From Microbacterium amylolyticum (GTDB lineage Bacteria > Actinomycetota > Actinomycetes > Actinomycetales > Microbacteriaceae), in the NCBI RefSeq assembly GCF_011046975.1, contig NZ_CP049253.1:62001-126000 (forward strand): a DNA stretch of 64,000 nucleotides. The letters are read 5' to 3'. Both the position numbers and the translations under genes were made by a program. Under the pieces are notes generated by a model. That model saw only the letters and a program-made list of their open reading frames with translations. It was not told the origin of the DNA and made no database searches. Positions 33,341 through 43,684 of the stretch are shown in pieces; within the stretch, counting starts at the first letter, position 1, and every line of letters begins with the position of its first letter.

Positions 33341-34275
33341 TGGCTCTGACGACCAACACGCCCATCGACTCCCACACAACAACGACGGGACTGTCGAGCA
33401 GGATCAACCGTGGCGCAGGACGTGCTAATCGCTTGGGCGGCCGCCGCATTGGCTCCCACGTTTTCCTGCTCATCCTCGCTTTCTACTTCTTCATTCCGCT
33501 GTGGTGGCTGTTCGTCGCATCGACGAAGTCGACGGGTGAGCTGTTCGGGAGCCCCGCGTTCTGGTTCGCCGACATCACCAACTTCGCCACCAACGTGCAG
33601 GGCTTGTTCATGCACGACGGCGGAATCTACTGGCGCTGGCTGGGGAACTCGTTTCTTTATGCCTTGGCAGGAGGCCTCGGTGCCACGATTCTCGCGGTGC
33701 TTGCTGGATACGGGTTCGCGAAGTACTCGTTTCGTGGCCGCGGCGCCGTTTTCGGCGTTGTCCTCGGCTCGGTCATGGTTCCGCTCACGGCGCTCGTCGT
33801 CCCCACGTTCGTGCTGCTGAGCGAAGTCGGGCTGATTAACACCCCATGGGCCGTGATTCTGCCCAGCCTGCTGAACCCCTTCGGCGTTTACCTCATGCGT
33901 ATCTACACCCAGGATGCGGTGCCCGACGAAATGCTCGAGGCCTCCCGCATCGATGGCGCGGGGGAGTGGCGAACGTTCTGGCAGGTGTCCCTGCCTCTGC
34001 TCCGCCCGGCGATTGTGACGGTGTTCCTCCTCGCTGTTGTGCAGCAGTGGAACAACTTCTTCCTCCCACTTGCAGTCCTTACAGATCCCGATCTCTTGCC
34101 CGTCACCGTCGGACTAAACCGTTGGACCGCTCTGTCGAACGCCGGCGCCGGCGGCGAACAGGTGTGGAACCTCATCACATCGGGTGCCTTCATCTCAGTG
34201 GTCCCGCTCCTCCTGTCATTCCTGCTGTTGCAGCGGTACTGGCAGGGCGGGCTCGCCATCGGAAGCATTAAGTAA
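33340..34275 (+). CDS. Sugar ABC transporter permease (MalG type)
   Basis: A 311-residue permease with six helices and the EAA loop LEASRIDGAGEWRTFWQVSL. It completes the importer with the MalF-type partner. The 16-base gap to the arabinofuranosidase gene puts uptake and hydrolysis in one transcript. Confidence 0.9.
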   Translation: MALTTNTPIDSHTTTTGLSSRINRGAGRANRLGGRRIGSHVFLLILAFYFFIPLWWLFVASTKSTGELFGSPAFWFADITNFATNVQGLFMHDGGIYWRWLGNSFLYALAGGLGATILAVLAGYGFAKYSFRGRGAVFGVVLGSVMVPLTALVVPTFVLLSEVGLINTPWAVILPSLLNPFGVYLMRIYTQDAVPDEMLEASRIDGAGEWRTFWQVSLPLLRPAIVTVFLLAVVQQWNNFFLPLAVLTDPDLLPVTVGLNRWTALSNAGAGGEQVWNLITSGAFISVVPLLLSFLLLQRYWQGGLAIGSIK

Positions 34276-34291
34276 CAACCAAGGAGAAACT

Positions 34292-35803
34292 GTGCCTACC
34301 GCACGTATGACGATCGATCCCCACTTCACGGTCGGTGAGATTAAGCGAAACCTGTTCGGCGGATTCGTCGAGCACCTCGGACGCCATGTTTACGACGGCA
34401 TCTACGAACCCGGCCACGAGCAGGCTGACGCCGAGGGCTTCCGTCAGGACGTCATTGAGCTCGTCCGCGAGATGGGCGTGTCGACGATCCGTTACCCTGG
34501 CGGCAACTTTGTCTCTGGCTTCCGCTGGGAAGACAGCGTCGGACCGCGCGAGCAGCGTCCTCGTCGCCTCGACTTGGCGTGGCACTCGACCGAGACGAAC
34601 GAAATCGGCATGCACGAGTTCTCGTCGTGGCTCGACAAGGTTGGTAGCGAGATGATGCTCGCCGTCAACCTGGGAACGCGCGGAACGCTCGAGGCGCTCG
34701 ATCTGCTCGAGTACACGAACCTTCCGGGCGGAACGTTCCTGTCGCAGAAGCGCATCGATAACGGCAAGAAGGACCCCTTCGCCGTCAAGATCTGGTGCCT
34801 CGGGAACGAAATGGATGGCCCGTGGCAGCTCGGTCACCGTTCAGCCGATGACTACGGCAAGATCGCATCCCAGACGGCGAAGGCGATGCGTCAGCTCGAC
34901 GAATCGATCGAGCTCGTTCTGTGTGGTTCTTCGAGCGCTCACATGCCGACCTTCGGCGAGTGGGAGCGTCAGGTTCTTCACCACGCATATGACGATGTCG
35001 ACTACATCTCGTGCCACGCGTACTACGAAGAGAAGGACGGCGACACTGCGTCCTTCCTCGCCAGCGCGACCGACATGGACTGGTTTATCGACACCGTTGT
35101 GGCGACGGCCGACCACGTCGGCGCCGTCAAGGGATCGAAGAAGAAGATCAACATCTCCTTCGACGAGTGGAACGTCTGGTATCAGGCACGTTTCCGTGAT
35201 GTGGACCGCATCGAGGGGCTCGACAACTACCCGGTTGCGCCGCGTCTGCTCGAAGACATCTACTCGGTTGTTGACGCGGTCGTTTTCGGCAACCTGATGA
35301 TCTCGCTTCTCAAGCACGCGGACCGCGTGACGAGCGCCTCGCTCGCGCAGCTGGTCAACGTGATCGGCCCGATCATGACCGAGCCCGGCGGCCCCGCCTG
35401 GCGCCAGACGACGTTCTTCCCGTTCGCGATTACCTCGCGTCTGGCGAAGGGCGAGGCGCTTGAGCTCAAGCTCGACGCGCCGACGTACTCCACCAAGGAG
35501 TACGGCGAGGTGTCGCTGGTCGACTCCGTTGCCACGCGCGATGCGGAGACGGGCGAGGCCGCTGTTTTCCTTGTGAACCGCTCGCAGACGGAAAGCATCG
35601 AGGTCACGATCGACATCGCCGGTCTCGGAGACGTCGCGATTGCGGAAACGCACATGATCCACGATGAGGACATCTACGCGAAGAACACGCTCGAAGACCG
35701 CGAGCGCGTGTCGACGAAGCCGAACGACTCGGCACGCATCGACGGCGGAACGCTGACGGTCACCCTGCCTCCTGTGTCGTGGACGGCACTTGGGCTCGCG
35801 TGA
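34292..35803 (+). CDS. abfA: GH51 alpha-L-arabinofuranosidase
   Basis: A 503-residue GH51 enzyme that releases L-arabinose from arabino-oligosaccharides. Signatures are FGGFVEHLGRHVYDGIYEP, the acid/base Glu in WCLGNEMDGPW, and the nucleophile Glu in SFDEWNVWY. No signal peptide, so it is cytoplasmic and acts after import. The GTG start has AAGGAGAAA at the correct distance. Its stop overlaps the next gene start. Confidence 0.92.
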   Translation: MPTARMTIDPHFTVGEIKRNLFGGFVEHLGRHVYDGIYEPGHEQADAEGFRQDVIELVREMGVSTIRYPGGNFVSGFRWEDSVGPREQRPRRLDLAWHSTETNEIGMHEFSSWLDKVGSEMMLAVNLGTRGTLEALDLLEYTNLPGGTFLSQKRIDNGKKDPFAVKIWCLGNEMDGPWQLGHRSADDYGKIASQTAKAMRQLDESIELVLCGSSSAHMPTFGEWERQVLHHAYDDVDYISCHAYYEEKDGDTASFLASATDMDWFIDTVVATADHVGAVKGSKKKINISFDEWNVWYQARFRDVDRIEGLDNYPVAPRLLEDIYSVVDAVVFGNLMISLLKHADRVTSASLAQLVNVIGPIMTEPGGPAWRQTTFFPFAITSRLAKGEALELKLDAPTYSTKEYGEVSLVDSVATRDAETGEAAVFLVNRSQTESIEVTIDIAGLGDVAIAETHMIHDEDIYAKNTLEDRERVSTKPNDSARIDGGTLTVTLPPVSWTALGLA

Positions 35804-36801
35804 CAGTGCGGCACCCACGCATGACGAAGGCCGCCGCGACACTTGTTGTCGCGGCGGCCTCCGCCTTCGCGCTCTCAGCGTGCGCGGATGCGACACCGGC
35901 AGACGTGCTGACCGGTGATCTCCTCGTTCACGACCCGGTTCTTGCGCAGGACGGCGATGCCTGGTTCGTCTATTCGACCGGCAACGGGACGATCTCAGAC
36001 GGCAACGTGCAGATCCGGACATCGCTCGACGGGAAGAACTGGACGTACTCCGGTGCCGTGTGGGAAAAGAAGCCGGAGTGGCTGCGCGAAGAGGTGCCAG
36101 GCGTCGACAACGTCTGGGCGCCCGAGCTGTATCACCACGACGACACCTGGTACCTCTACTATTCCGGGTCGACGTTCGGGCAGAACACCTCGGCAATCGG
36201 CGTCGCCACCAACACGAGCCTCGATCCTGCGGCCGACGACTATGAATGGGTTGATCACGGGGTGGTTGTGCAGTCATCTTCTGGTGACTGGTTCAACGCG
36301 ATCGACCCGGGAGTTGTCGAAGACACGGATGGGACGCCATGGCTGGTGTTCGGCTCGTTCTGGGGCGGGATTCAGATGGTCGAAATCGAATGGCCTTCGG
36401 GAAAGCCCGTTGACGGCGCGGAACAGTTCACGGTGGCAGATCGGGTCGATCCGCCCAACGCGATCGAGGCGGCTAACGTCTTCGAGCGTGGCGGCGACTA
36501 TTACATGATCTACTCGCGTGACTCGTGTTGTCGGGGAACGGACAGCACATACAACATGGCTGTGGGACGCGCTTCTGACGTGACGGGTCCCTACCTTGAT
36601 CGTGACGGCGTTCCGCTCCTTGAAGGCGGGGGAACGCCGCTTCTGGAAACCGAGGGAGACCGTATCGGTCCGGGCGGCCAGTCCGTCTGGGGGGACACGC
36701 TCGCCTTCCACTTCTACAACGCCGAGCACAACGGCGCACATGAGCTCGCCTTCCGGCAGCTCTCGTGGGATAGCGACGGCTGGCCGTCGGTCTCCTGGTG
36801 A
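35800..36801 (+). CDS. GH43 endo-arabinanase-like lipoprotein
   Basis: A 333-residue secreted lipoprotein (lipobox ALSAC). The five-bladed GH43 propeller is evident: LVHDPVLAQ (catalytic base Asp), NVWAPELYHHDDTWYLYYS, AIDPGVVEDTDGTPWLVFGSFWGG (pKa-modulating Asp), and NAIEAANVF (general acid Glu). These match arabinan endo-1,5-alpha-arabinosidases. GTG 35800 overlaps the GH51 stop. Cell-surface cleavage of arabinan would feed the importer. Confidence 0.82.
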   Translation: MTVRHPRMTKAAATLVVAAASAFALSACADATPADVLTGDLLVHDPVLAQDGDAWFVYSTGNGTISDGNVQIRTSLDGKNWTYSGAVWEKKPEWLREEVPGVDNVWAPELYHHDDTWYLYYSGSTFGQNTSAIGVATNTSLDPAADDYEWVDHGVVVQSSSGDWFNAIDPGVVEDTDGTPWLVFGSFWGGIQMVEIEWPSGKPVDGAEQFTVADRVDPPNAIEAANVFERGGDYYMIYSRDSCCRGTDSTYNMAVGRASDVTGPYLDRDGVPLLEGGGTPLLETEGDRIGPGGQSVWGDTLAFHFYNAEHNGAHELAFRQLSWDSDGWPSVSW

Positions 36802-36871
36802 CGCTGGTTCCAGTGATACAAATGCCTCAGGGGTGTCGGGAACGGCGCCCCTGAAGCGCGAGAGGACGACG

Positions 36872-38128
36872 ATGACGACGACAGATGAACGCAACTGGGC
36901 GGGCAATCTCGTCTATCGCGCGGAACGCCTTGCTGCTCCGAAAACCCAAGAGGAGCTGAGCGCCGTTCTCGCCGAGGCGCGCCGAGCGAGCGTGATCGGT
37001 ACGCGACACTGCTTCAATGACATCGCTGACACAACAGGAACCCTGATCTCGCTGGCAGAAATGCCGCGCGAGATCGATGTGGTGGGCGATGCGGTTCGCG
37101 TGTCAGCGGGGACACGGTACGGCGATATTGCTCCACAGCTCCAGCGCGCGGGACGGGCCTTGGGCAACCTCGCGTCACTTCCGCATATCTCGGTTGCGGG
37201 GGCAGTTGCGACGGGCACCCACGGGTCCGGAGATCGCATCGCTAACCTCTCCGCTGCCGTTCGCGCGATGACGCTCGTCACGGCCGACGGCGATGTTCGC
37301 GAATTGCGGCGCGGAGATGATGATTTTCCTGGCGCCGTGGTGCATCTGGGGGCGTTGGGTGTGGTGACGCATCTTGAGCTTGATACGGAACCCGACTACG
37401 AGGTTGCTCAGCGGGTCTTTGATGCGCCGCGCTGGGCCGATGTTCTTGCGCGCTTCGATGAGGTGACGGCGCTGGGCGACAGCGTGAGCATTTTCACGGC
37501 CTTCGAAAGCACGGATGTGGCGCGGCAGCTCTGGGTCAAGCGACGTGTTCCCCACGGCGAGATCGACACGGCGCTGATTGAGCGCATCGGAGCACGTCCG
37601 GCCGATGGGCCACGTCATCCGATTCCCGGAGTTTTCCCCGATGCCTGCAGCGAGCAGAACGACGTTCCCGGACCGTGGTTCGAGCGCCTCCCGCACTTCC
37701 GCTTGGCTTTCACCCCTTCCGTGGGAGAAGAACTGCAGAGTGAATACCTGCTTCCACGAGAACGCGCAGCCGAGGCGATTGACGCCCTCCAGACGTTGTC
37801 GTCATCGATTGCGCCACTTCTGCATGTGTGTGAGATTCGGACGATGAAGGCAGACGACCTGTGGCTCAGCCCTGCGCACGGTCGCGACAGCGTGGGAATC
37901 CACTTCACCTGGCATCGAGATGAGCCCGCCGTTCGCGAGCTCCTTCCGCGCATCGAGGCGATCGTCGCTCCGCTGGGCGCCCGCCCTCACTGGGGCAAGA
38001 TCTTTACGATGCCGGGTGATGAAGTGCGCTCGCGCTACGACCGGTGGGAGGATTTCCGGGAGCTGCAGCAGCGACTCGACCCGCGCGGCATCTTCCGAAA
38101 TGCCTATCTCGAACGAGTTGGCCTCTAG
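36872..38128 (+). CDS. FAD-linked alditol oxidase-like protein
   Basis: A 418-residue VAO/PCMH-type flavoprotein. GTRHCFNDIADTTGTLISL and the FAD-binding SLPHISVAGAVATGTHGSGD match alditol (xylitol) oxidases, and the C-terminal RPHWGKIFTM also fits. It would oxidise a sugar alcohol or aldose with O2 as acceptor; within this locus an arabinose-derived substrate is plausible but not shown. Preceded by GAGAGGA. It lies between GH43 and the LacI gene on the same strand. Confidence 0.78.
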   Translation: MTTTDERNWAGNLVYRAERLAAPKTQEELSAVLAEARRASVIGTRHCFNDIADTTGTLISLAEMPREIDVVGDAVRVSAGTRYGDIAPQLQRAGRALGNLASLPHISVAGAVATGTHGSGDRIANLSAAVRAMTLVTADGDVRELRRGDDDFPGAVVHLGALGVVTHLELDTEPDYEVAQRVFDAPRWADVLARFDEVTALGDSVSIFTAFESTDVARQLWVKRRVPHGEIDTALIERIGARPADGPRHPIPGVFPDACSEQNDVPGPWFERLPHFRLAFTPSVGEELQSEYLLPRERAAEAIDALQTLSSSIAPLLHVCEIRTMKADDLWLSPAHGRDSVGIHFTWHRDEPAVRELLPRIEAIVAPLGARPHWGKIFTMPGDEVRSRYDRWEDFRELQQRLDPRGIFRNAYLERVGL

Positions 38129-38135
38129 GCTACGA

Positions 38136-38151
38136 GTTATAACGTTGTAAC
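38136..38151 (+). promoter_or_regulatory. Operator before the arabinose LacI gene
   Basis: GTTATAACGTTGTAAC shares the AACGTTGT core with the operator at 30968-30981, suggesting that the downstream LacI protein controls both the importer operon and itself. Confidence 0.65.
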
Positions 38152-38169
38152 AATGGGTGGGAGAATCTG

Positions 38170-39189
38170 ATGGCGGTGACGCTCAAGGACGTGGCGCAAG
38201 CTGCCGGTGTGTCGATCAAGACGGTGTCAAACGTCATCAACGACTACCCGCACATTCGACCGATAACGCGCGAAAAGGTCGAGCAAGTGATTACTGAGCT
38301 CGGGTACACGCCGAACCAGACCGCGCGAAATCTGCGCTCGGGGCGGACGGGCGTGATTGCGCTGGCGGTTCCCGATTTGTCGCTCGCGTACTTCGCCGAG
38401 CTGGCTGCGGCCGTGATCGAGGCAGCTGAAAAGGCGAGCCTGACGGTGCAGGTTGAACAGACCGGTGGCACGCGTGAGCGTGAAATCGCCCTGCTGCGCA
38501 CGCCGCGCCTCCAGCAGACCGATGGAGTGCTCTTCAGCCCGCTTGAGATGAGCCAGTCCGACGCACACCTGCTCGATGTGGGATACCCGCTCGTGCTTCT
38601 CGGTGAGCGGATCTTCGGTGCGAACTGTGATCACGTCACGATGCGCAATACGGAAGCCGCGCGCGCTGCAACCGATTTTCTGCTGGATACGGGCCGTCGC
38701 CGCATCGCTTTGGTGGGTGCCCACGAGGGAGAGGTGATCGGTTCTGCCGGTCTCCGCCTCAAGGGGTACCGGGACGCGCTCGATGCACGCGGCATCGCAT
38801 ACGACGAGCAGCTCGTTGCGCCAGCGGGGGAGTGGCACCGCGTTGATGGTCTGGAATCCGCTCGTGAGCTGCTGGAGCGTGGCGTCGAGTTCGATGCGCT
38901 GTTCGCCCTCAACGACACCCTGGCGTTCGGCGCAATTCGCGCGCTCGAAGAGTCGGGCCGGCGGGTTCCTGACGACGTCGCGGTGATTGGTTTCGACAAC
39001 ATCGATGAATCGGCATACTCACTCCCCGCGCTGACGACGGTGGATCCCGGACGGGAATGGATCGCGCAACGCGCCGTTGACGCGCTTGTCGAACGGATCG
39101 CGAACGCTGACTTGCCTCCGCGTCAGGAACTGGCAGCCTTCCGTGTGATCGAACGGGAGTCCGCGGTGGCGCCGGGAGCGCGTGACTGA
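38170..39189 (+). CDS. LacI-family transcriptional regulator of the arabinose locus
   Basis: A 339-residue LacI/GalR protein. HTH: VTLKDVAQAAGVSIKTVSNVIN; hinge: YTPNQTARNLRSGRTG; effector domain: FALNDTLAFGAIRALEE and AVIGFDNIDESAY. It ends the arabinan cluster and is the best candidate to bind the TACAACGTTGTA-type sites before the ABC importer and before itself. Ligand likely arabinose or an oligosaccharide. Confidence 0.9.
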   Translation: MAVTLKDVAQAAGVSIKTVSNVINDYPHIRPITREKVEQVITELGYTPNQTARNLRSGRTGVIALAVPDLSLAYFAELAAAVIEAAEKASLTVQVEQTGGTREREIALLRTPRLQQTDGVLFSPLEMSQSDAHLLDVGYPLVLLGERIFGANCDHVTMRNTEAARAATDFLLDTGRRRIALVGAHEGEVIGSAGLRLKGYRDALDARGIAYDEQLVAPAGEWHRVDGLESARELLERGVEFDALFALNDTLAFGAIRALEESGRRVPDDVAVIGFDNIDESAYSLPALTTVDPGREWIAQRAVDALVERIANADLPPRQELAAFRVIERESAVAPGARD

Positions 39190-39232
39190 TTGCCGTGACC
39201 AGCGTTCCCGCTGATCATGACAAGAGCTCGGT

Positions 39233-39508
39233 TTAGCGTCGCTTTTTCTTCTTCGTCGATGCCGGAGCCGCGACGCGCGAGTACTTGGCCTCCTGTCCAG
39301 CGATGGGTGAATCGGCAGGAACCGTGCCGCCGCGCTCCGCTCGCCGAATGTCGAGGATCATCCCGATCGACATCGCGAATGTGATGCCCCAGCTCAGCCA
39401 TGCCAGAGCGACACGCCATGTGAAGTCACGTGACTCTGACCCCTTCAACAGCGCCAAGCCGTTCGTGACGGCGCTGATGAGTCCGGTTCCCAGCAGGTAT
39501 CTGCGCAT
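39233..39508 (-). CDS. Small membrane protein
   Basis: A 91-residue protein with two predicted helices (about residues 5-22 and 30-52) and a very basic end (STKKKKRR). ATG 39508 starts the first helix; a longer frame to 39580 lacks support. It is convergent with the LacI gene and divergent from otsA. Family not recognised. Confidence 0.65.
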   Translation of the reverse strand: MRRYLLGTGLISAVTNGLALLKGSESRDFTWRVALAWLSWGITFAMSIGMILDIRRAERGGTVPADSPIAGQEAKYSRVAAPASTKKKKRR

Positions 39509-39607
39509 GACGTCCACGCTACCGCTTCTCGGGCCTCCAGCCGAGAAGAGCGCGCATTGCCCTCGGGGTATGTGCGTCACTAGGCTGGCCGAAGAGACGG
39601 AGGAAAC

Positions 39608-41044
39608 ATGTCGCGAGCAGATCTGGTCGTCGTTGCCAACCGCCTTCCTGTTGACCGCGTAGAGGGGCCCGACGGCGAACCGTCGTGGCGCCGTTCACCC
39701 GGTGGACTTGTTACCGCGCTAGAGCAGGTGATGCAGAACCTCGATGGCGCCTGGGTCGGATGGGGCGGGAAAGCTGACCTCGAGGTTGATCCCTTCGAGT
39801 TCGATGGAAATCTCCTTGTACCGGTCAAGCTCAGCCCTGCTGACCTTCAGGACTACTACGAGGGTTTCTCCAACGGCACGATTTGGCCGCTCTACCACGA
39901 TGTCATCGCCGCCCCGGTCTACAAGCGCTCGTGGTGGGACGCATATGTCCGCGTGAACCGACGCTTTGCCGAGGCGGCCGCCGAGGTCGCCAACGAGGGT
40001 GGCGTCGTATGGGTGCAGGACTATCAGCTGCAGCTGGTCCCGAAGTTCCTTCGCGAGCTTCGTCCCGACGTCACCATCGGCTACTTCCACCACATTCCGT
40101 TTCCCGCATACGCCTTGTTCGCCCAGCTCCCGTGGCGCAAACAGGTTCTCGAGGGCCTTCTCGGCGCCGATGTTGTCGGATTCCAGCGGCTCGCCGATGC
40201 GGGCAACTTCCAGCGCTCTATCCGGCGGTTGCTCAGCTACCCGACAAAATCCGACACCGTTCAGGTCCCGGATGGCGAGGGCGAAACACGACTCGTCATC
40301 GCGAAGCACTATCCGATCTCGATTGACGCCGAGCAGTTCATCGCCCTGTCGAAGGATCCCGCGATCATCGCGAGGGCAAAGGCATTGCGCGAACAGGTGG
40401 GAACCGACACTCTCCTTCTCGGTGTTGACCGTCTTGACTACACCAAGGGCATCCGTCACCGGTTGAAGGCGCATAGCGAGCTCCTCGCCGATGGCCGCCT
40501 CACCGCCTCGGCGGCAACGCTGGTGCAGGTAGCGAGCCCCTCGCGGCCCGGTGTTGAGGCGTATCAGGACTTGCGCGACGAAATTGAGAAGACGGTGGCG
40601 CGCACGAATGGCGATTATTCGTCGGTGGAGTACACCGCGATCCGGTATCTTCATCAGGGCTTCCCCCGCGAAGAAATGGTGGCACTGTACCTCGCTGCCG
40701 ATGTGATGCTCGTCACGGCGTTGCGTGACGGAATGAACCTCGTTGCGAAGGAGTACGTGGCCGTTCGCGCCGACAACACTGGCGTTCTCGTTCTCAGCGA
40801 GTTTGCTGGCGCCGCTGACGAGCTCGGAAGCGCTTTGCTCGTGAATCCTCATGACATCGACGGCACGAAAGACACGATCATGCGGGCGATCAACATGCCG
40901 AAAGCAGAACAGGCACGTCGGATGAAGACCATGCGGAAGAAGGTCATGGATCACGATGTGGAGAAGTGGGGGCGTTCCTTCCTCGCCGACGTCGACGCGC
41001 TGCGCAAGGAACGGGCAGACAAGGCAGAAGCGGACAACGCATGA
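39608..41044 (+). CDS. otsA: Trehalose-6-phosphate synthase
   Basis: A 478-residue GT20 glycosyltransferase joining UDP-glucose (or GDP-glucose) and glucose 6-phosphate. NRLPV, the conserved [30 protein letters not shown] and the nucleotide-binding [10 protein letters not shown] are present. RBS is GGAGGAAAC. ATGA overlap couples it to otsB. Confidence 0.93.
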   Translation: MSRADLVVVANRLPVDRVEGPDGEPSWRRSPGGLVTALEQVMQNLDGAWVGWGGKADLEVDPFEFDGNLLVPVKLSPADLQDYYEGFSNGTIWPLYHDVIAAPVYKRSWWDAYVRVNRRFAEAAAEVANEGGVVWVQDYQLQLVPKFLRELRPDVTIGYFHHIPFPAYALFAQLPWRKQVLEGLLGADVVGFQRLADAGNFQRSIRRLLSYPTKSDTVQVPDGEGETRLVIAKHYPISIDAEQFIALSKDPAIIARAKALREQVGTDTLLLGVDRLDYTKGIRHRLKAHSELLADGRLTASAATLVQVASPSRPGVEAYQDLRDEIEKTVARTNGDYSSVEYTAIRYLHQGFPREEMVALYLAADVMLVTALRDGMNLVAKEYVAVRADNTGVLVLSEFAGAADELGSALLVNPHDIDGTKDTIMRAINMPKAEQARRMKTMRKKVMDHDVEKWGRSFLADVDALRKERADKAEADNA

Positions 41045-41835
41045 GTTCGATTCCGGAGGGATTCGGCGAGGCGATCGCGCTCCTCGCCCAGGCGCCGCGG
41101 CTTCTCGTTGCGCTGGATTTCGATGGAACGCTTTCGCCGCTGGTTGACGAGCCGATGACAGCTCGGGCAACGCCAGAAGCGAAAGCCGCTGTGCAGGCGC
41201 TGGTGGCCTCCCCACAGACTACGGTCGCGTTCGTCTCCGGACGCTCGCTTGCCGACCTGAGGGTGATCGCAGAACATACCGACGATTCTCAGGTGTGGCT
41301 TGCCGGCTCTCACGGTGCGGAGCACTGGCGCCCCGCGGGAGCTGCCCCGCGGTTGCGGGCGATGAGTGATGGAGCCGAGCGCGAGGCGCGCCAGGCCGCG
41401 GAACTGGCGACGGACGCCGAAGCGGCTGTTCACGGAGTCGACGGTGCGTGGATTGAGCACAAGGCCTTCGGCTTTGCACTGCATACTCGGCGCGCTCACG
41501 CAGAAGATGAGGCAACCGCCCGCGACGCTGTTGACACGATCGTGGCAAAGCGCGCGCCATCGTGGCGTAGGCGGGACGGCAAGAACGTTGTCGAATTCGC
41601 GTGGCGTCACGAGGGTAAGGACACCGCTATCGCTGAGCTGCGTGAAGCCGTTGGCGCCGACGCCGTCCTCTTCGCCGGCGACGATGTTACGGACGAGGAC
41701 GCGATACGTTCGCTCGAAGACGGCGACATGGGAATCCATGTTGGGGCGGGCGAAACGGTCGCCTCCTACGTTGTTGACGACACGCCGACACTCGCCGCCG
41801 TGCTCACGGCTTTGGCGCGGATTCGATCAACCTGA
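41041..41835 (+). CDS. otsB: Trehalose-6-phosphate phosphatase
   Basis: A 264-residue HAD-superfamily phosphatase. The catalytic motif is VALDFDGTLSPL, followed by SGRSLADL, the Lys in EGKDTAI and FAGDDVTDEDAI. It dephosphorylates trehalose 6-phosphate from OtsA. ATG 41041 overlaps the otsA stop. Confidence 0.93.
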   Translation: MSSIPEGFGEAIALLAQAPRLLVALDFDGTLSPLVDEPMTARATPEAKAAVQALVASPQTTVAFVSGRSLADLRVIAEHTDDSQVWLAGSHGAEHWRPAGAAPRLRAMSDGAEREARQAAELATDAEAAVHGVDGAWIEHKAFGFALHTRRAHAEDEATARDAVDTIVAKRAPSWRRRDGKNVVEFAWRHEGKDTAIAELREAVGADAVLFAGDDVTDEDAIRSLEDGDMGIHVGAGETVASYVVDDTPTLAAVLTALARIRST

Positions 41836-41910
41836 TGGCGTGACACGCTCGATGGTTTGCAGGATGCGGACCGGTTCGGAGCACTGCGACTCTGGGAATA
41901 GGATGCGAGA

Positions 41911-43632
41911 GTGAGTGACAACGCAGGAACCGAACCCACGACCGGCATCGATATCAAGCCGCGCAGTCGTGTAGTAACGGATGGCATCGAGGCGACGACC
42001 TCGCGCGGAATGCTTCGTGCCGTCGGCATGGGCGATGACGACTGGGACAAGCCTCAGATCGGCATCGCGTCCAGCTGGAACGAGATCACACCGTGCAACC
42101 TTTCTCTCGATCGCCTCGCGCAGGGGTCGAAGGAAGGCGTACACCGCGGAGGCGGCTACCCGTTGCAGTTCGGCACGATTAGCGTCTCTGACGGCATCTC
42201 CATGGGCCACGAGGGAATGCACTTCTCGCTCGTGAGCCGCGAGGTCATTGCCGACAGCGTCGAAACGGTCGTGATGGGCGAGCGCCTTGACGGAACCGTG
42301 CTGCTGGCGGGCTGCGACAAGTCGTTGCCCGGAATGCTCATGGCTGCCGCGCGTCTCGAGCTCGCCAGCGTCTTCCTGTACGCCGGTTCGATCGCGCCCG
42401 GCTGGGTCAAGCTCGACGATGGCACTGAGAAGACCATCACGATCATTGACTCCTTCGAAGCCGTGGGTGCCTGTAAGGCCGGCCAGATGTCCGAGTCCGA
42501 TCTGAAAAAGATCGAGTGCGGGTTCGCTCCGGGCGAGGGCGCGTGCGGCGGCATGTACACCGCCAACACGATGGCCTGCGTTGCCGAAGCGCTCGGCATG
42601 AGCCTTCCCGGCTCGTCCACGCCGCTGTCGGCCGACCGTCGCCGCGACATGTACGCGCACCGCTCTGGTGAGGCTGTCGTTGAGATGCTCCGCAAGGGGA
42701 TCACGACAAAAGACATCCTCACGAAGAAGGCGTTCGAAAACGCCGTGACCGTGGCGATGGTTCTCGGTGGTTCGACAAACGCCGTTCTGCACCTGCTGGC
42801 CATTGCTCGCGAGGCCGGCGTTGACCTCACCCTCGACGATTTCACCCGCATCGGGCAGCGCTCTCCGCACCTGGCTGATGTGAAGCCGTTCGGCCAGTTT
42901 GTGGCCCAGGACTTCGACCGCGTTGGCGGCATGCCCGTTGTGATGAAGGCGCTGCTTGACGCGGGCCTGCTGCACGGCGACGCGATGACCGTCACGGGAA
43001 AGACGGTCGCCGAGAACCTGGCTGATCTCGACATCGCGCCGCTCGATGGTGAGGTAGTTCGTTCGCTCGACAACCCCATCCACGCAACCGGTGGACTGAC
43101 GATTCTTGATGGTTCCCTTGCTCCCGAGGGTGCCGTGGTGAAGACCGCCGGCTTCGACGCTGAGGTGTTCGAGGGACCCGCGCGCGTGTTTGAACGCGAG
43201 CGCGCCGCCATGGACGCTCTCACCAACGGCGAGATCAACAAGGGCGATGTCGTTGTGATCCGTTACGAGGGTCCTAAGGGTGGGCCCGGGATGCGCGAGA
43301 TGCTCGCCATCACGGCTGCCATCAAGGGCGCTGGCCTTGGCAAGGATGTACTACTGTTGACGGATGGTCGATTCTCCGGCGGCACAACCGGCCTGTGCAT
43401 CGGCCATATCGCTCCGGAAGCGGTGGACGCAGGTCCCATCGCGTTCGTGCGCGATGGTGATCTGATCAGGGTCAATGTCGCCGCTCGCTCTCTCGACCTA
43501 CTCGTCGACGAGGCTGAGCTCGCCTCCCGCCGCGAAGGCTGGGAGTCGTTGCCTCCGCGCTACACCCGCGGCGTTCTCGCCAAGTACTCGAAGCTCGTGC
43601 GGTCCGCCGCTCAGGGCGCTGTCACCGGCTGA
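41911..43632 (+). CDS. ilvD: Dihydroxy-acid dehydratase
   Basis: A 573-residue Fe-S enzyme of branched-chain amino-acid synthesis. The cluster-ligand Cys residues lie in [12 protein letters not shown] and [22 protein letters not shown] and [15 protein letters not shown] are further hallmarks. GTG start with GAG upstream. It precedes ilvBNC, though 50 bases separate it from ilvB. Confidence 0.95.
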   Translation: MSDNAGTEPTTGIDIKPRSRVVTDGIEATTSRGMLRAVGMGDDDWDKPQIGIASSWNEITPCNLSLDRLAQGSKEGVHRGGGYPLQFGTISVSDGISMGHEGMHFSLVSREVIADSVETVVMGERLDGTVLLAGCDKSLPGMLMAAARLELASVFLYAGSIAPGWVKLDDGTEKTITIIDSFEAVGACKAGQMSESDLKKIECGFAPGEGACGGMYTANTMACVAEALGMSLPGSSTPLSADRRRDMYAHRSGEAVVEMLRKGITTKDILTKKAFENAVTVAMVLGGSTNAVLHLLAIAREAGVDLTLDDFTRIGQRSPHLADVKPFGQFVAQDFDRVGGMPVVMKALLDAGLLHGDAMTVTGKTVAENLADLDIAPLDGEVVRSLDNPIHATGGLTILDGSLAPEGAVVKTAGFDAEVFEGPARVFERERAAMDALTNGEINKGDVVVIRYEGPKGGPGMREMLAITAAIKGAGLGKDVLLLTDGRFSGGTTGLCIGHIAPEAVDAGPIAFVRDGDLIRVNVAARSLDLLVDEAELASRREGWESLPPRYTRGVLAKYSKLVRSAAQGAVTG

Positions 43633-43684
43633 CACGCCTCCGCTTCTACGACTGCCGTTCGCTCGAACAGATCAGGGAAGTATC

